A DNA stretch of 64,000 bases from Microglena sp. YARC (GCA_022414725.1 CM039463.1:34541500-34605499); one strand, 5' to 3'. Shown: positions 47,521 to 58,180, counted from the first letter of the stretch. The notes: generated by a model not told the origin, from the sequence alone. Made by a program: numbers and translations.

Positions 47521-48407
47521 GCATCTTAGACAAGGCCATACGGACCCTGGCTAAAAAATGCTGTGACCTACACCCCTCATTCCCAACTGCTAGTGTCTGC
47601 CTCCCCTTGGGACAGGCAGGATTGGGCATCCCCTCCCTAATGGTGGACTATGCTCAAACTACAGCAGCCCACCTCACTAGGTCCCTCAACGACACCGGGA
47701 AACTAGGCAGGCTAACTACAGCCCTCCTCCACAAAGAAGCTGCTATGCTCCAGGGTATGGATATTCTTACCTTGCCCAGCCACACACTTCAATACTTTAC
47801 CCTGGCCAGGCAAATGCACATCCTCAAAAGAGCCTCCATCCAAATCCATATGGAGGACAAAACCCAACACAACCCCCTTCAAGACTCCCTCCCGGACTTA
47901 CCCCAACACACCATTCCCCCCAACCTTCTCAAAACCCTCATCCCCTTGGGCATTACTTCCCTAGCTGACATTGTGAGCCCTGATGGGACCACAATCATCC
48001 CATCCAATACCCTCTCGCACACCTATGGCACCAGAGTCTCCACTAGGCATAAAGTTGCCCTCAACAGACTCAGCCTACACCTGTGCTCTCCACCCCCACC
48101 TGGAAGCCCACCTCAACCCTACTCCTGCCACAGCCCCCTGCCCTTGGCATCGAGGACCCTCCCCATACACCTACGCATCCCCCAACGGCACATTACAAAG
48201 TTCTCCACATATACTATCAGCCACCACCTTAACAACTGGGACACCGCCCCCGTACTGCCCCGACCCTTGACCCCCAATGCCGGCATCCGTACCCCAACCA
48301 CAACACAGCCCCCCTCGCATAATATCGAGGAGATCCCTGCCTCCAATGCACACATGTGGTGGGCCAGAGAGTCCTATCTTCACCCCACCAAGTATGCTCA
48401 AGCCTAG
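47521..48407 (+). pseudogene. RT thumb and connecting region, copy 1
   Basis: The frame 47607-48407 continues the polymerase protein (GQAGLGIPSLMVDYAQ, LARQMHILKRAS, PLGITSLADIVSPDG) and matches copy 2 closely. It ends at a TAG (48405-48407). The protein-like sequence resumes immediately in the same frame with STDPKIAWTARMQFIRN. Copy 2 has the same TAG at 59520-59522. Confidence 0.75.
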
Positions 48408-48410
48408 AGC

Positions 48411-50005
48411 ACTGACCCCAAGATTGCTTGGACTGCCAGAATGCAATTCATCAGAAATGACACCCACAAATGTACTGACGCCTCCTACTACAAACACCAC
48501 ACCATCCGTAAGAACAGCTCCCCCGACGACCTGGTGCATGCTGTCTCTACCCCAGACCTTCTTGCTCCCCCAACCCCAGCCAAGCTCCTCCACCTCCTAT
48601 ATGGAAACCAACACAGCCTGACCCACCTCCTGGGCTTCAGAGCCCAAAAGAGGAAGGCTAACGAACCCCGAGAAACCCCCCATCACAGATATTGGAGGGT
48701 CCAGAAAGCCCCATGTACCATTCTCTGCCAACTTCTCCCTTGTTACATATCTGCTGGCCTCCTCATGCATTCCCACACCTACTCCTCTGCCACCTCCATT
48801 GTGGTCACTTGGTCCCCCGTCCATCTCACAGAGGAACAAAATACCCTGCTGGTTAGTCCCACCAGATTCCAGGAACTCCTCCATGCCTACAACACTGAAA
48901 CTACCCCCAAAGCCGCCCCCCCCCTCCATTCCACCCAGACAAGACCTCCACCTCACTAACCTCCAACAACAAGGACAGTGGGCGGAGGGAGGAGAGTTTG
49001 ATGCCAAATGGTACAGCGAACTCAGGCAAAACCTCATCATTAGCACGGCAGACCACCACCCAGACTGGGATATCCACCCCCCCGGCAAATACCACATACA
49101 GGCTGGTACACTGAATGACAGGTACCACCACCTCCCCCCCAAACTCAACAACGGAGACACCACCTACGTCTACTCACCAACAGGCCAATGTGTCGGTCAT
49201 ATACCATTCTCCCAACTCCACCTACTCCACCACAGATACCATACCACCAAGGCACACTCTCCCCACCTCTGGACCCTCCACAGCACAGGAACCTTCGCTG
49301 GAGACGTAGCCACCCTCCTATCACAGCACAAAGACACTACCATCTCCAATGTCTCCCCTGCCATACACAAAGCTATGTCCACCCTGGGGATGACAACGGA
49401 CCTTGACACATCACCCCTCCTAATGAGTCCCCACCTCCCCATGGGCAACACCCCCACCCCCATTGGCCAACTGTTTGGCTTAGGACCCCACTGCTACACC
49501 CAACCTTGGTACGGGGGAAACACACATCTCACCAGCCAGAACCCTGAAGAGGCCCACAAGGCTGTTCGATGGGCACTAGGCAGTGCCATACATGCTCACA
49601 ACCTTGATATTCCCGCGTGCACCATCCTCTTGGTCCCACACAAACCCACATATGCCCATAACGCCCTCCTAAATCACCCATGGGCTATGGAACTTGCCAC
49701 TCTGCCTCCCAAGGCCAAACCCCTCACCCCCTCCCTAATCTGGATGGGGGGCAAACTCAACCCTGCCAAGAGACACAGAAGAACCTACAAACTCATAGCC
49801 ATCTCAAACCCAGCTGGCCATGCCAAGTACCTCCACAAACCACCCACCACATGGGCCCAAACCATGAGGGACATGGGGGCCACTTCCATCCCACGACCAG
49901 GTCCCCCCCCTCCCAACTGGGCCTCCCTACCACCCACCTACCCAAGGCACTTAGCTCCCTCCTTAAGACCTGGGCACAACAACCCAACCCCATGCAGATA
50001 GACCC
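48411..50005 (+). pseudogene. Connecting region upstream of RNase H, copy 1
   Basis: The conceptual protein continues through frames at 48411-48959 and 48799-50001, changing frame at C-runs (about 48916-48926 and 49904-49911). I recognise no catalytic domain. Segments such as GQLFGLGPHCYTQPWYGG and ATLPPKAKPLTPSLIWMG are conserved with copy 2, which lacks about 280 bp of this region (49165-49445). Confidence 0.6.
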
Positions 50006-50530
50006 CACCTCCATAATACCCCCCGTGCTTCCGTGCACACATGCTATCCTACAAGCACCAGGCCTCGCTCTATACACAGATGGAAGTGCCATCATAGACA
50101 AAGACGGCGTCCTACGCCTAGGGGCAGGCGTATACTCTCCCAGGGCCGCTGCACGTTGCCTCCGCATAGACCCTGGCGGACAGGGCATCACTGCCGACAT
50201 CAATCGCGCGGAACTCGTCGCAATCCAACAAGCACTCATACACTCCGAAATAGATGAAGAACTCACCATCTACTCCGACAGCTTATGCTCCTTGCAGCTC
50301 ATTAACCTGCACATTTACCATCCCAGCAGGACCCGGGAAAACAAACACCGCGACCTCCTGCAAGACATCGCCATCCACATTATCAACATACGCAACGCTG
50401 CTGCTACCACACGCCTGCTTAAGGTCCGATCTCACTCAGGAATCGTAGGGAATGACGAGGCAGGCACGCTCGCGAAAGAAGCGACGACAGGATACAATGT
50501 AATTGGGCCAGTTAGAATAGGGAAACATGC
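50006..50530 (+). pseudogene. RNase H domain, copy 1, with a catalytic Asp lost
   Basis: The domain reads LALYTDGSAIIDKDGV (Asp 50079-50081), DINRAELVAIQQAL (Glu), LTIYSDSLCSLQLIN (Asp) and KVRSHSGIVGNDEAGTLAKE. In the last box the usual Asp of the ADxLAK pattern is Gly (GGC, 50463-50465). Copy 2 has GAC there, so this copy has lost one of the four acidic metal ligands. The RNase H would remove the RNA strand during second-strand synthesis. Confidence 0.85.
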
Positions 50531-50689
50531 GCACCTCAACATGCATTGGCCGTCTGTCCAGCCCCCAAATCTAATAATGGGGACCAGCCCCCCCCCGGCG
50601 TCCGGCCAACAATCTCACCAAGGGTATCAAGGCGAACCTACCCACCCCCCTGCACACCGGGCATGCCAACACCACGGGCATATACTCCT

Positions 50690-51692
50690 CCATGTGGGAG
50701 CAAGCCAACCCCTTCCTCCTCCCTCAGGCTAGTAATCGTTTCTGGCAATCCACTGACACCAAATGGTGGCAAAAAATACAAGTCCACAAGGCTAGGTGGG
50801 GACGCTTATGGACTAGAAAAATGGCGTACAGATACAAACGACCCTATGGTACCAGCACTAGTCCCCCCTCTGATGATAACTGCCTTCTTTGTCGCAAAGC
50901 ACAGGACGGAGCTGGCCATATTTTTGCTGGGTGCAGCCACCCTGTCTTCAAAGGAATGTAATGATAACGCCTGGTGGAGCGTGGTGTTAAGGGAGCCCGT
51001 CGTGCGCGGGTGGGGAGCGGGCTCCTACCTCAACTGGACAAGCTACCATCGCGGTGACGACGACCTGCAACGCCCAGAGCGACCGAAGGGGGAGTCGAAC
51101 CACCAGTGATCAGGTCTACCACTAGACCATTGTAATCGCTAAAGAGGCTAAAGGAATGCATATTAACAGACATAATAAGGCAGTCCAACTCATCCAAAAG
51201 GCAGTAGCCAAAGGAGCTCTGGGGGCTCTCCCCATGTACATGGATGCAGGCACTTGTGAAGCGACCTCCGACATTCCCACGAGACCCCCAACTACCCTCA
51301 AAAACCCTGATCTTCCCCAAGCCACATGGGATAAATACAGGCCTGATCTCCTCCTCATTGACGACGCATCCAAAACAAGAAAATCCTACATAGTTGAACT
51401 GGGCTACTGCTCAGACACTAACCACCAAATCAAATTCCAGGAAAAGAGCGTTCAGCATAAGGAGCTCCAACGTATCCTTCAACAACAAGGATTCCTTGTC
51501 CACTACCTAGTCTTCACAATAGGTACCACTGGTACCATACCAATCACAACTATTGCCAATATCTCCACCTTGGGGATCAGTCGCGAACACGTACACAAAC
51601 TCATCTCTAAGCTGCACAGAGAATCTATCGCCTCCTGTACCAGCATTCTCGCCACACGTCGCACGAAGGAGTCCCTCCCGCCTGGAGGGTGA
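50690..51692 (+). pseudogene. CCHC zinc knuckle and restriction-like endonuclease, copy 1, split by a SINE
   Basis: A C-x2-C-x8-H-x4-C knuckle (Cys 50881-50883, Cys 50890-50892, His 50917-50919, Cys 50932-50934) is followed, after the SINE at 50961-51149, by YRPDLLLIDD...YIVELGYCSDTN. RPD (Asp 51345-51347) and the Glu at 51396-51398 form the PD-(D/E)XK pattern of the endonuclease of R2-type elements, where it also follows a CCHC knuckle. KFQEKSVQHKELQRIL and VHYLVFTIGTTG complete the domain. The protein ends in LPPGG and TGA at 51690-51692. Confidence 0.8.
50950..51160 (-). mobile_element. tRNA-derived SINE inserted in retrotransposon copy 1
   Basis: The 189 bp insertion (50961-51149) is absent from copy 2. 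It is flanked by AAAGGAATGTA (50950-50960) and AAAGGAATGCA (51150-51160), an 11 bp target duplication with one mismatch. On the minus strand it starts with a tRNA-like head: A box TGGTCTAGTGG (51129-51119) and B box GGTTCGACTCC (51101-51091). Only about 17 bases separate the boxes, so the anticodon arm is reduced. The body has a GGAGCCCG/CGGGCTCC inverted repeat. Its 3' end (50996-50966) matches the last 31 bases of the host retrotransposon at 27 of 31 positions. RNA polymerase III transcription and mobilisation by the retrotransposon are inferred. Confidence 0.85.
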
Positions 51693-51780
51693 CACTTACT
51701 ATGTCTGCCATGGTGACTTTCCCCAGCTGCGGCGTACGGGAGGGTCCCCTTAACACCACGCCCCTCCAGGCGTTTTTTTT
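51679..51780 (+). promoter_or_regulatory. 3' terminal hairpin and T-run of retrotransposon copy 1
   Basis: CGCCTGGAGGG (51679-51689) and CCCTCCAGGCG (51762-51772) form a perfect 11 bp stem. The left arm overlaps the last codons and abuts the stop codon. Eight T (51773-51780) follow immediately and end the element. Copy 2 has the same arms and a longer T-run. It is probably the structure recognised by the reverse transcriptase. Confidence 0.75.
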
Positions 51781-52930
51781 GTGGGGTGGGGTGGGGGGTG
51801 GGGGGGGGGGGGTAAATAATTCACCTGATCAATCTGAAGTGCTGCTTGTATTGAGTCAGTTTTAAACGTCTAGCTGGTGCTTTGGTACCATACATGATGA
51901 AACATTGAACTGTCTGGGGTATGCTAAGACCAGGGGGTGGTCAGTGACCTCAGCTACCCTCCTCCTCTCAAACGTACAAGTAATTTTAAATAATTCACCT
52001 GATAAACCTGCATTGCTGCTTGTATGGTGTGATTCTTGACTATCTAGCTGGTGCTTAGGTACCATACGACATGAAATATAGAACTGCCTGGGGTATTTCA
52101 GGACCAAAGGGTGGTCAGTGACCACAGCTATCCTCCTCCTCAAAAAAGTATGAGTATTTGTAAATAATTAAATTGATAAATCAGAATTGCTTCTGGTATT
52201 TAGTCATTCTTGACTGTCTATCTAGCTGGTGCATAGGTACCGTTCGTAATGAAACATAGAACTGTCTGGGGTGTCCTAAGACCAAGGGGTGGTCAGTGGC
52301 CACACCTATCCCTCTCCTCACAAAAGTAGTACTATTTGTAAATAATTGACCTTATAAATCTGCATATCTGCTTGTATTGAGTGATTGTTGTCTGTCTAGC
52401 TGGTGCTTTAGTACTGTACGTCAAGAACCATATAACTGTCTATGGTATGCTAAGACCGGAGGGTGGTCAGTTACCTCAGCTATCCTCCTCACAGCAGGAT
52501 AAGTATTTGTAAATCATTCACCTGATCAATCTTAAGTGCTGCTTGTATCAGTTTTGACTGCCTGTCTAGCTGGTGCTTTGGTACCGTACTTCATGAAACA
52601 TAGAACCGTGTAGGGTATGCGAACACCAGAGGGTGGTCAGTGTCAGCGTATACTACTAGGACACGAGTGCCTGATTGGCATCTGATCAGATGCCAATCAG
52701 GCACTCGTGTCCTAGTAGTATACGCTGACAATAATGCCTGACCCGGGAGGCACCCGGGAGGCACAATAATGCCTGACCTCAGCTATCCTCCTCCTCACAG
52801 CAGTATAAGTATTTGTAAATAATTCACCTGATAAGTCTGAATTGCTGCTTGTATTAATTCCTTATTGGCTGTCTATCTGGTGCTTTGGTACTGTATGTCA
52901 TGAAACATAAAACTGTCTGGGGTATGCTAC
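51781..52930. repeat. Second block of the ~175 bp satellite, monomeric
   Basis: After a G-rich stretch (51781-51812), about six and a half diverged monomers of the same satellite as 14096-32288 follow, without higher-order periodicity. One monomer is interrupted at 52641-52773. The block ends at about 52928. Confidence 0.9.
52641..52773. repeat. 133 bp insertion with a perfect 90 bp palindrome
   Basis: Positions 52641-52685 are the exact reverse complement of 52686-52730, with no spacer. The remainder holds two copies of AATAATGCCTGAC-like sequence and a duplicated CCCGGGAGGCA. The insert splits the satellite box GGTCAGTGACC exactly between GGTCAG and TGACC. Confidence 0.9.
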
Positions 52931-52984
52931 GTCGTACTTCTGCCGATCTGACTTGTGGAACCTGACTGCAAACACAAATGACTC

Positions 52985-53545
52985 CCAAGGCATCCAGAAT
53001 CTTCTAGCACAAAGTGTGCTCAGTGACTGCATCAGAGGTGAACACCAGCCTGCTGTACAAGGTGTGTGACCTCGTCAGAAGGGTATATACGGTTTCCTTA
53101 GCCTCAAACTTGATGTTCTGGAATTCTGAACGTGGGGTGGAGACCGACAAAGCATTTAGCTTGTTATACTTGGTATCCAGGAAATCCCACACTTCCCTAG
53201 CAGTAGCTCAGTAAGACACTTGCAATCAATGCACATCATCTGGGAGGCACCTAATAAAGCCCATGGCCTTATAGTCACTGCCATTGATATATACCATCAT
53301 CGAAGAGAGGGTTGGCACGAGTTGTACCTCCCTGTGAGACTGTGCGACGCACAGGCTCATCACCACCTCCAGCATCAGCTCCTCGACTAGCAGTCGAGAG
53401 TCCCTCTCTGGTTGTGAGCCCTGTGGTGGCGGGGGGTAGCAGAAACTTGCCAAGTCCCTTGCTTTGCAAGGCCGCAAGTATCCTGGGCTGCCAAGTGACG
53501 GACGGCACTTAGGCCGACAGCATTGGCGCCTTTGGATGGGCATCC
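52985..53545 (-). pseudogene. Ty1/copia Gag remnant
   Basis: On the minus strand, frames at 53543-53226 and 53192-53004 together resemble copia-type Gag. VTWQPRILAALQSKGL is followed by DYKAMGFIRCLPDDVH and then, after stops and frame changes, VWDFLDTKYNKLNALS...LTRSHTLYSRL. The family pattern is a short W-x-x-x-L segment, then TAKEVWDxLxxxY. No protease, integrase or RT follows, because satellite sequence starts at 52930. It is an old fragment. Confidence 0.55.
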
Positions 53546-53696
53546 GACATCCTCCAGGGTCCCGGTATAAAGTTGTTGGAGTTAGAGCTCAGCTCTGTCT
53601 TCGTGCAGAAGTGCAGTGGTTAGCGTGGTGGGCCCATAGCCTGTCGATCGGAGTCAGTGAAGAACCGAGCAGGCCAGAACTAATCGCTTGTGATGT

Positions 53697-53708
53697 TGGT
53701 TACCAGAG

Positions 53709-53768
<60 letters not shown>

Positions 53769-53809
53769 TGATAATAGTAATGATAATAATAATAATGATA
53801 ATAATAATG

Positions 53810-53847
<38 letters not shown>

Positions 53848-53867
53848 TAATAATAATAATAATAATA

Positions 53868-53915
<48 letters not shown>

Positions 53916-53971
53916 GTAATAATAATAATAATAATAATAATAGTAATAATATAATAATAATAATAATAATA

Positions 53972-54002
<31 letters not shown>

Positions 54003-54046
54003 GTATATAATAATAATAACAATATTGTTTACCAGAGGAATAATAA
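53697..54046. repeat. AAT/ATT trinucleotide microsatellite flanked by a direct repeat
   Basis: About 300 bp of AAT units with scattered GAT and AGT interruptions run from 53709 to about 54010. TTACCAGAGGAATAATA occurs on the left (about 53699) and again on the right (about 54030). The right copy continues into unique sequence. Confidence 0.95.
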
Positions 54047-55280
54047 ACTCAGACTATTTATAGCATAGGATAGCTTGACAAGTAATCAGGGTGCAACATA
54101 ATAACAATAACGTTATGCACAGCTATAACAGAGTAACAAAGCAGTTGCCCAGCAGGGGCAACAAATGTGCTGTCAGGGATGACTCACACTTAGATACTTA
54201 GAAAATACCCACGGGGTGGTTAAACATTCACAGCACAGCTCTTGGCGCGTCAGCCCAGCTAACGCCAACATGTGTTTTGAGGCACAACTATCGTCAACAG
54301 AGGTTATATAAATGTTAGTGCGACAGTTGAATGGAGGAAATCAATGGTGTACATAAACCTTACACGGACCGTTGTTGCAGACTGTAACACTAACCATTGT
54401 CCAACAACGGTCCATTTAACAGTCTAAACTGGGTATTATGTGGACCCTTGTAATGCTAAAACTACCGGTAGTGGTAACCACTCAACCATCGACTAGACTC
54501 TGAATTCAACGGTTATCAGTCTTAGGGACGACATATTTTTCAGGCCAAATCAATAATGTGTAAATACCCGTAATGCAATTTTGGTGCGTACTAGTGCTAT
54601 ATTGATTCTTGTCCCCCCAAATTTTAAATTGTGCTGATGAGTAAGCACCTGCCTGTGCATCTTTCACCAAGGAGGCTGCGACTGCTGCTAGGCTAACATT
54701 ACACCACCCCTTGGGCCGACCACCCCGGCCGACCACCAGGGGACCCTCCAGGACAACCTACTATTTAGGATATAACGGCCTCCTGTCGGCCATCCACTAT
54801 CGGCCATCCAGAAAGGAGTGACTGACTTGCCAGCTCATAGGTCGTGCAGCGTGCATCGTGCACCGCCACCTCATCAACTTGATTTGCCGGCTCAAAGGTT
54901 GTACAACGCCACCTCATCGAATATCTGTGGCGCCTGCGCATGCTAGTTCCAGGCGCAGGCGCTGCAGAAGTGGGCAGCAAGTGAAGGAGGGAGATACTCG
55001 CAACCTCGGGATTTCGAACAATATCTGCCCAATGAGGCGAACAGCTTCCTCTCTAACTTGTGCAATGCTGCATGAAGCGCTTAGGGATAGGAAAGTTACC
55101 TGCTCACTGGGCTGTCCGAGCGCAACAAGGTGAGGGGGTGGAGCCGGTGTTAAAATCTTACCTGCGCTCCTTGTTAGGGCGCACGTACCATATGCCGGCT
55201 CCGTTTCTCCCTGCCCCCGATTAAGTCTGCTCCTTCTTCTGTCCATGTCCCGGCTTCTGTCTCTGCCCCACTCCTAACCA
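54047..55280. other. Unassigned sequence
   Basis: Short frames exist on both strands (for example plus 54858-55133), but no domain is recognisable. TCGGCCATCC and GGCCGACCACC are locally duplicated near 54720-54810. I cannot support a gene. Confidence 0.4.
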
Positions 55281-55587
55281 GTGGATAGTACAGTTCTCGA
55301 TATACTCAGATCGTGCAGAAGACCATGGCGTGGACCTGACAGACGCGATGGGAAGGATGTGTCCCCCTCTTGTCCACACACACACACACTTCAGCTCTCA
55401 CACACTTCAGCACACACACACTTGAGCACACACACACGCACACGCACATACACACACGCCCCCCCACCCGCACACACACACACACACGCACACATACACA
55501 CACCCGCACACACACACACACACACACACATACAAACACGCACACTCACATGCACGCACAAACACACAATCACACACACACACGGAC

Positions 55588-55626
<39 letters not shown>

Positions 55627-55811
55627 TACATACACACATACACACAAACACGCACACACACACACACACGCACACACATGCACTCAGACAGACCCCCCCA
55701 CACACATACACACACACGCACACACACAAGCATACACACATACACACAACGCATAGACACACACACACAGATATACACACACACATACACACACGCACAC
55801 ACACGCACACA

Positions 55812-55857
<46 letters not shown>

Positions 55858-56635
55858 TGCATAAACACACACAGACACGTGCACTCTGACACGCACACAC
55901 ACACGCACACACATGCGAACAGACACACACACTCACACACATACACATGCACTCGTACACACACATACACACACGAACACACACACACACAGAATCACAC
56001 ACTCACACACACACACTCACGCAAAGACGCACACACACGCGCACAAACACACATACACACACTCACACACATACTCACACAAGCACACACACACGCACAG
56101 ACACACACACACACACACACATGCGCACACACACACAAACACACCCGGGAACACGCACACACACACACACACACAAACACATACACAAAAACACGCAAAC
56201 ACACACATGCACTCAGGCAGACCCACTCATACACATACACACACACGCACACACACGTAGACACACAAGCACCCACCCACCCACCCACCCACACATACAC
56301 ACATACATACATACATACATGCACACTCACACGCACACACAAACACACAATCACACACACATACACACACACGCACACACACACATACAAGCACAAGCAC
56401 AAGCACACACACGCACAGACACACACGAACACACACAGACACACACAGACACACGCACACACACACACATACATGCACACACACATACACACAAACATGC
56501 ACACATACACTTAGACAGACCCCCCACACACACATACACACACACACAAGCATACACACATACACACAATGCATAGACACACACACAGATATTCACACAC
56601 ACACATACAGACACTCGCGCAAACAAACACACACT
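55281..56635. repeat. Left arm of a large inverted repeat: unique flank plus AC-rich repeat
   Basis: The first ~95 bp (CAGTTCTCGATATACTCAGA to TGTCCCCCTCTTGTCC) are followed by 1.26 kb of interrupted AC dinucleotide repeat (55371-56635). The same flank and repeat occur in reverse complement at 63046-64000. Long frames of Thr-His or Cys-Val repeats here are an effect of the dinucleotide. Confidence 0.9.
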
Positions 56636-57100
56636 TATTATTTTTAGTCGGTATGGATGAAATTTGCGGGGGAGCCGTGCTGGCCTGCCTTTCTGTGAAC
56701 TTTATTTATTTCCACTAACGGAGATGTGCCAGCCTTGACATATATATTGAGGCCGGATGGTATGCCTAACTACATGTCGCGTGGGTATTGTCGTCTTGAT
56801 TCCTTACATTGAGATAGGAATTCTACCCTATGAGGTGGGCCACCTTTTACCAACACTAAAATGTCGTTGCTGAGGACTAATTACGACCCAAGCTAAGGTA
56901 ATTCCAATCTTCCTTACATGTTTTTGAATATAGACAGTTGGCTTGTAGATAATACAGTATAATTCGACAGCCTTTGCAGGTAAATAATTGTTGGGCCCCC
57001 CCCCACCCCCCCCCCCCCCACACACACAATCTCAATGATGTAAATGTACGAGTGACTCGTGTCATATAATCAATTATTCAGACTTTTGTGACCTATTTCT
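56636..57100. other. Unassigned sequence with a C-tract
   Basis: No gene is recognisable. A C-run interrupted by one A, followed by CACACACA, lies at 56996-57026. Confidence 0.4.
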
Positions 57101-57104
57101 AAAT

Positions 57105-58180
57105 TTCGGGGACTGGTATAATGGTAGAGATGCTGATGACTCCTACAACCCTTGTTTGAATTGCGGGAACTCGTGTGTATGGAATCTGTTATAGTACGAC
57201 GTCTACTGTTATTCACCGGTTCTCCCAGCTCACCTACAGTGACTTACTGCGCACAGGACTCCCGCCCTGTTGCGCTGACTGTAGTTCCGCTGCCAGCCAT
57301 GGCGCGCACTCTACACGCCAGTACCCTGAGGTACTGTGCCACCTCCCCTCTGCTCTCTCTGTGATGTTTATCCTGTAAAACTTGTATCTACATTTGTCCC
57401 TCCTCTGTCTCTGCGTCGTATATGCAACTCCGGAAGCAAAATCTACGTGGTACCAAGAGTGGCCAAGTGCACTCTCGGTCTAAGTCCTCATGGGCCTTGT
57501 GCAGCTAGTCTGGCAGTACCGAAGCTATTGCCACTATGTGCACTACAGTTGCAGTACTAGATGTACTGCTACTGCCATCTCTCTTTTAGTCCACAAGATT
57601 CTCTTGCACTTATCTTCATACCTCTGTAGCAAGTATCGACTTTTCGAGTATTGCAGTCCCTGCATTCACTAAAAAATAATAAATGCTGCTGAATCTTGCA
57701 ACCCATTTCTAAAACACGAGGACTCGTCTTAAGCATTCAATGACAGAGACTCCTACAACTTACATTTAAAACACGGGAACTCGTGTTATCTAATCAATGA
57801 CGGAGACTCCTGCAACATATGTTTACATGATGGGGACTGGTGTAATGGAAGCGATGCCGGTGACTCCTGCAACTTATGTTTCAATTACGGGGACTGGTGA
57901 AATAGAAGCGATGCCGGTGACTCCTGCAACTCTTGTTTAAATTACGGAAACTCATATAATGGAATAAATGTTTCTGCCTCCTGCAACCTATGTCTTAAAT
58001 ACGGGAACTGGCGTAATTGAATCAATGCTGCTGACTCCTGATTACAATATCTAATTTTCGGGGACTCATATTATGCATTCAATGCGGGTGACTCCTGCAA
58101 CCTATGTCTAAAATATGGGAACCGGTATAATGGAATCAGTGCCACGGACTCCTGCAAACCATGTTTAAATTCCGGGATGG
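57105..58180. repeat. Degenerate 57 bp minisatellite, interrupted
   Basis: Units built on ACTCCTGCAACCTATGTTTA, a GGGGACTGGTATAATGGAAT segment and ATGCCGGTG repeat about every 57 bp at 57105-57187 and again at 57676-58180. About 490 bp of unrelated sequence (57188-57675) lies between them and may be an insertion; I do not recognise it. The unit is unrelated in sequence to the 57 bp repeat at 34840-41576. Confidence 0.75.

Larger units (their letters stand above)
41577..51780 (+). mobile_element. Dualen/RandI-like non-LTR retrotransposon, copy 1, interrupted
   Basis: In order along the plus strand are a repetitive C-rich leader, two tandem cysteine-protease domains, an APE endonuclease, reverse transcriptase, a long connecting region, RNase H, a CCHC zinc knuckle and a PD-(D/E)XK-type endonuclease. 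The element ends in a 3' hairpin with a T-run. A single family with APE, restriction-like endonuclease, RNase H and cysteine protease corresponds to Dualen, described from Chlamydomonas. The 3' end is fixed by comparison with copy 2 (58415-62436). The 5' end is uncertain: unique sequence starts at 41577 after the minisatellite. The copy is dead as read, with frameshifts (often in C-runs), an RNase H mutation and a SINE insertion. Confidence 0.85.

Noticed and set aside
2152..48407. UAG (and UAA) reassigned to an amino acid, suggested by in-frame TAG in two unrelated elements
   Set aside because: The ~400-codon RT frame uses only CAA/CAG and GAA/GAG for the relevant residues and contains no TAG or TAA. 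Other frames end plausibly at TAA and TGA. Shared lesions are simpler.
53590..53695. A second tRNA-derived SINE (AGTGGTTAGCGTGG resembles an A box)
   Set aside because: No convincing B box follows at the right distance and no target duplication delimits it.
53654..54022. Asn-rich, Ile-rich and Tyr-rich frames
   Set aside because: Translations of the AAT microsatellite.
55370..56635. Thr-His-rich and Cys-Val-rich open frames
   Set aside because: These are direct translations of AC/GT dinucleotide repeat, open in several frames.
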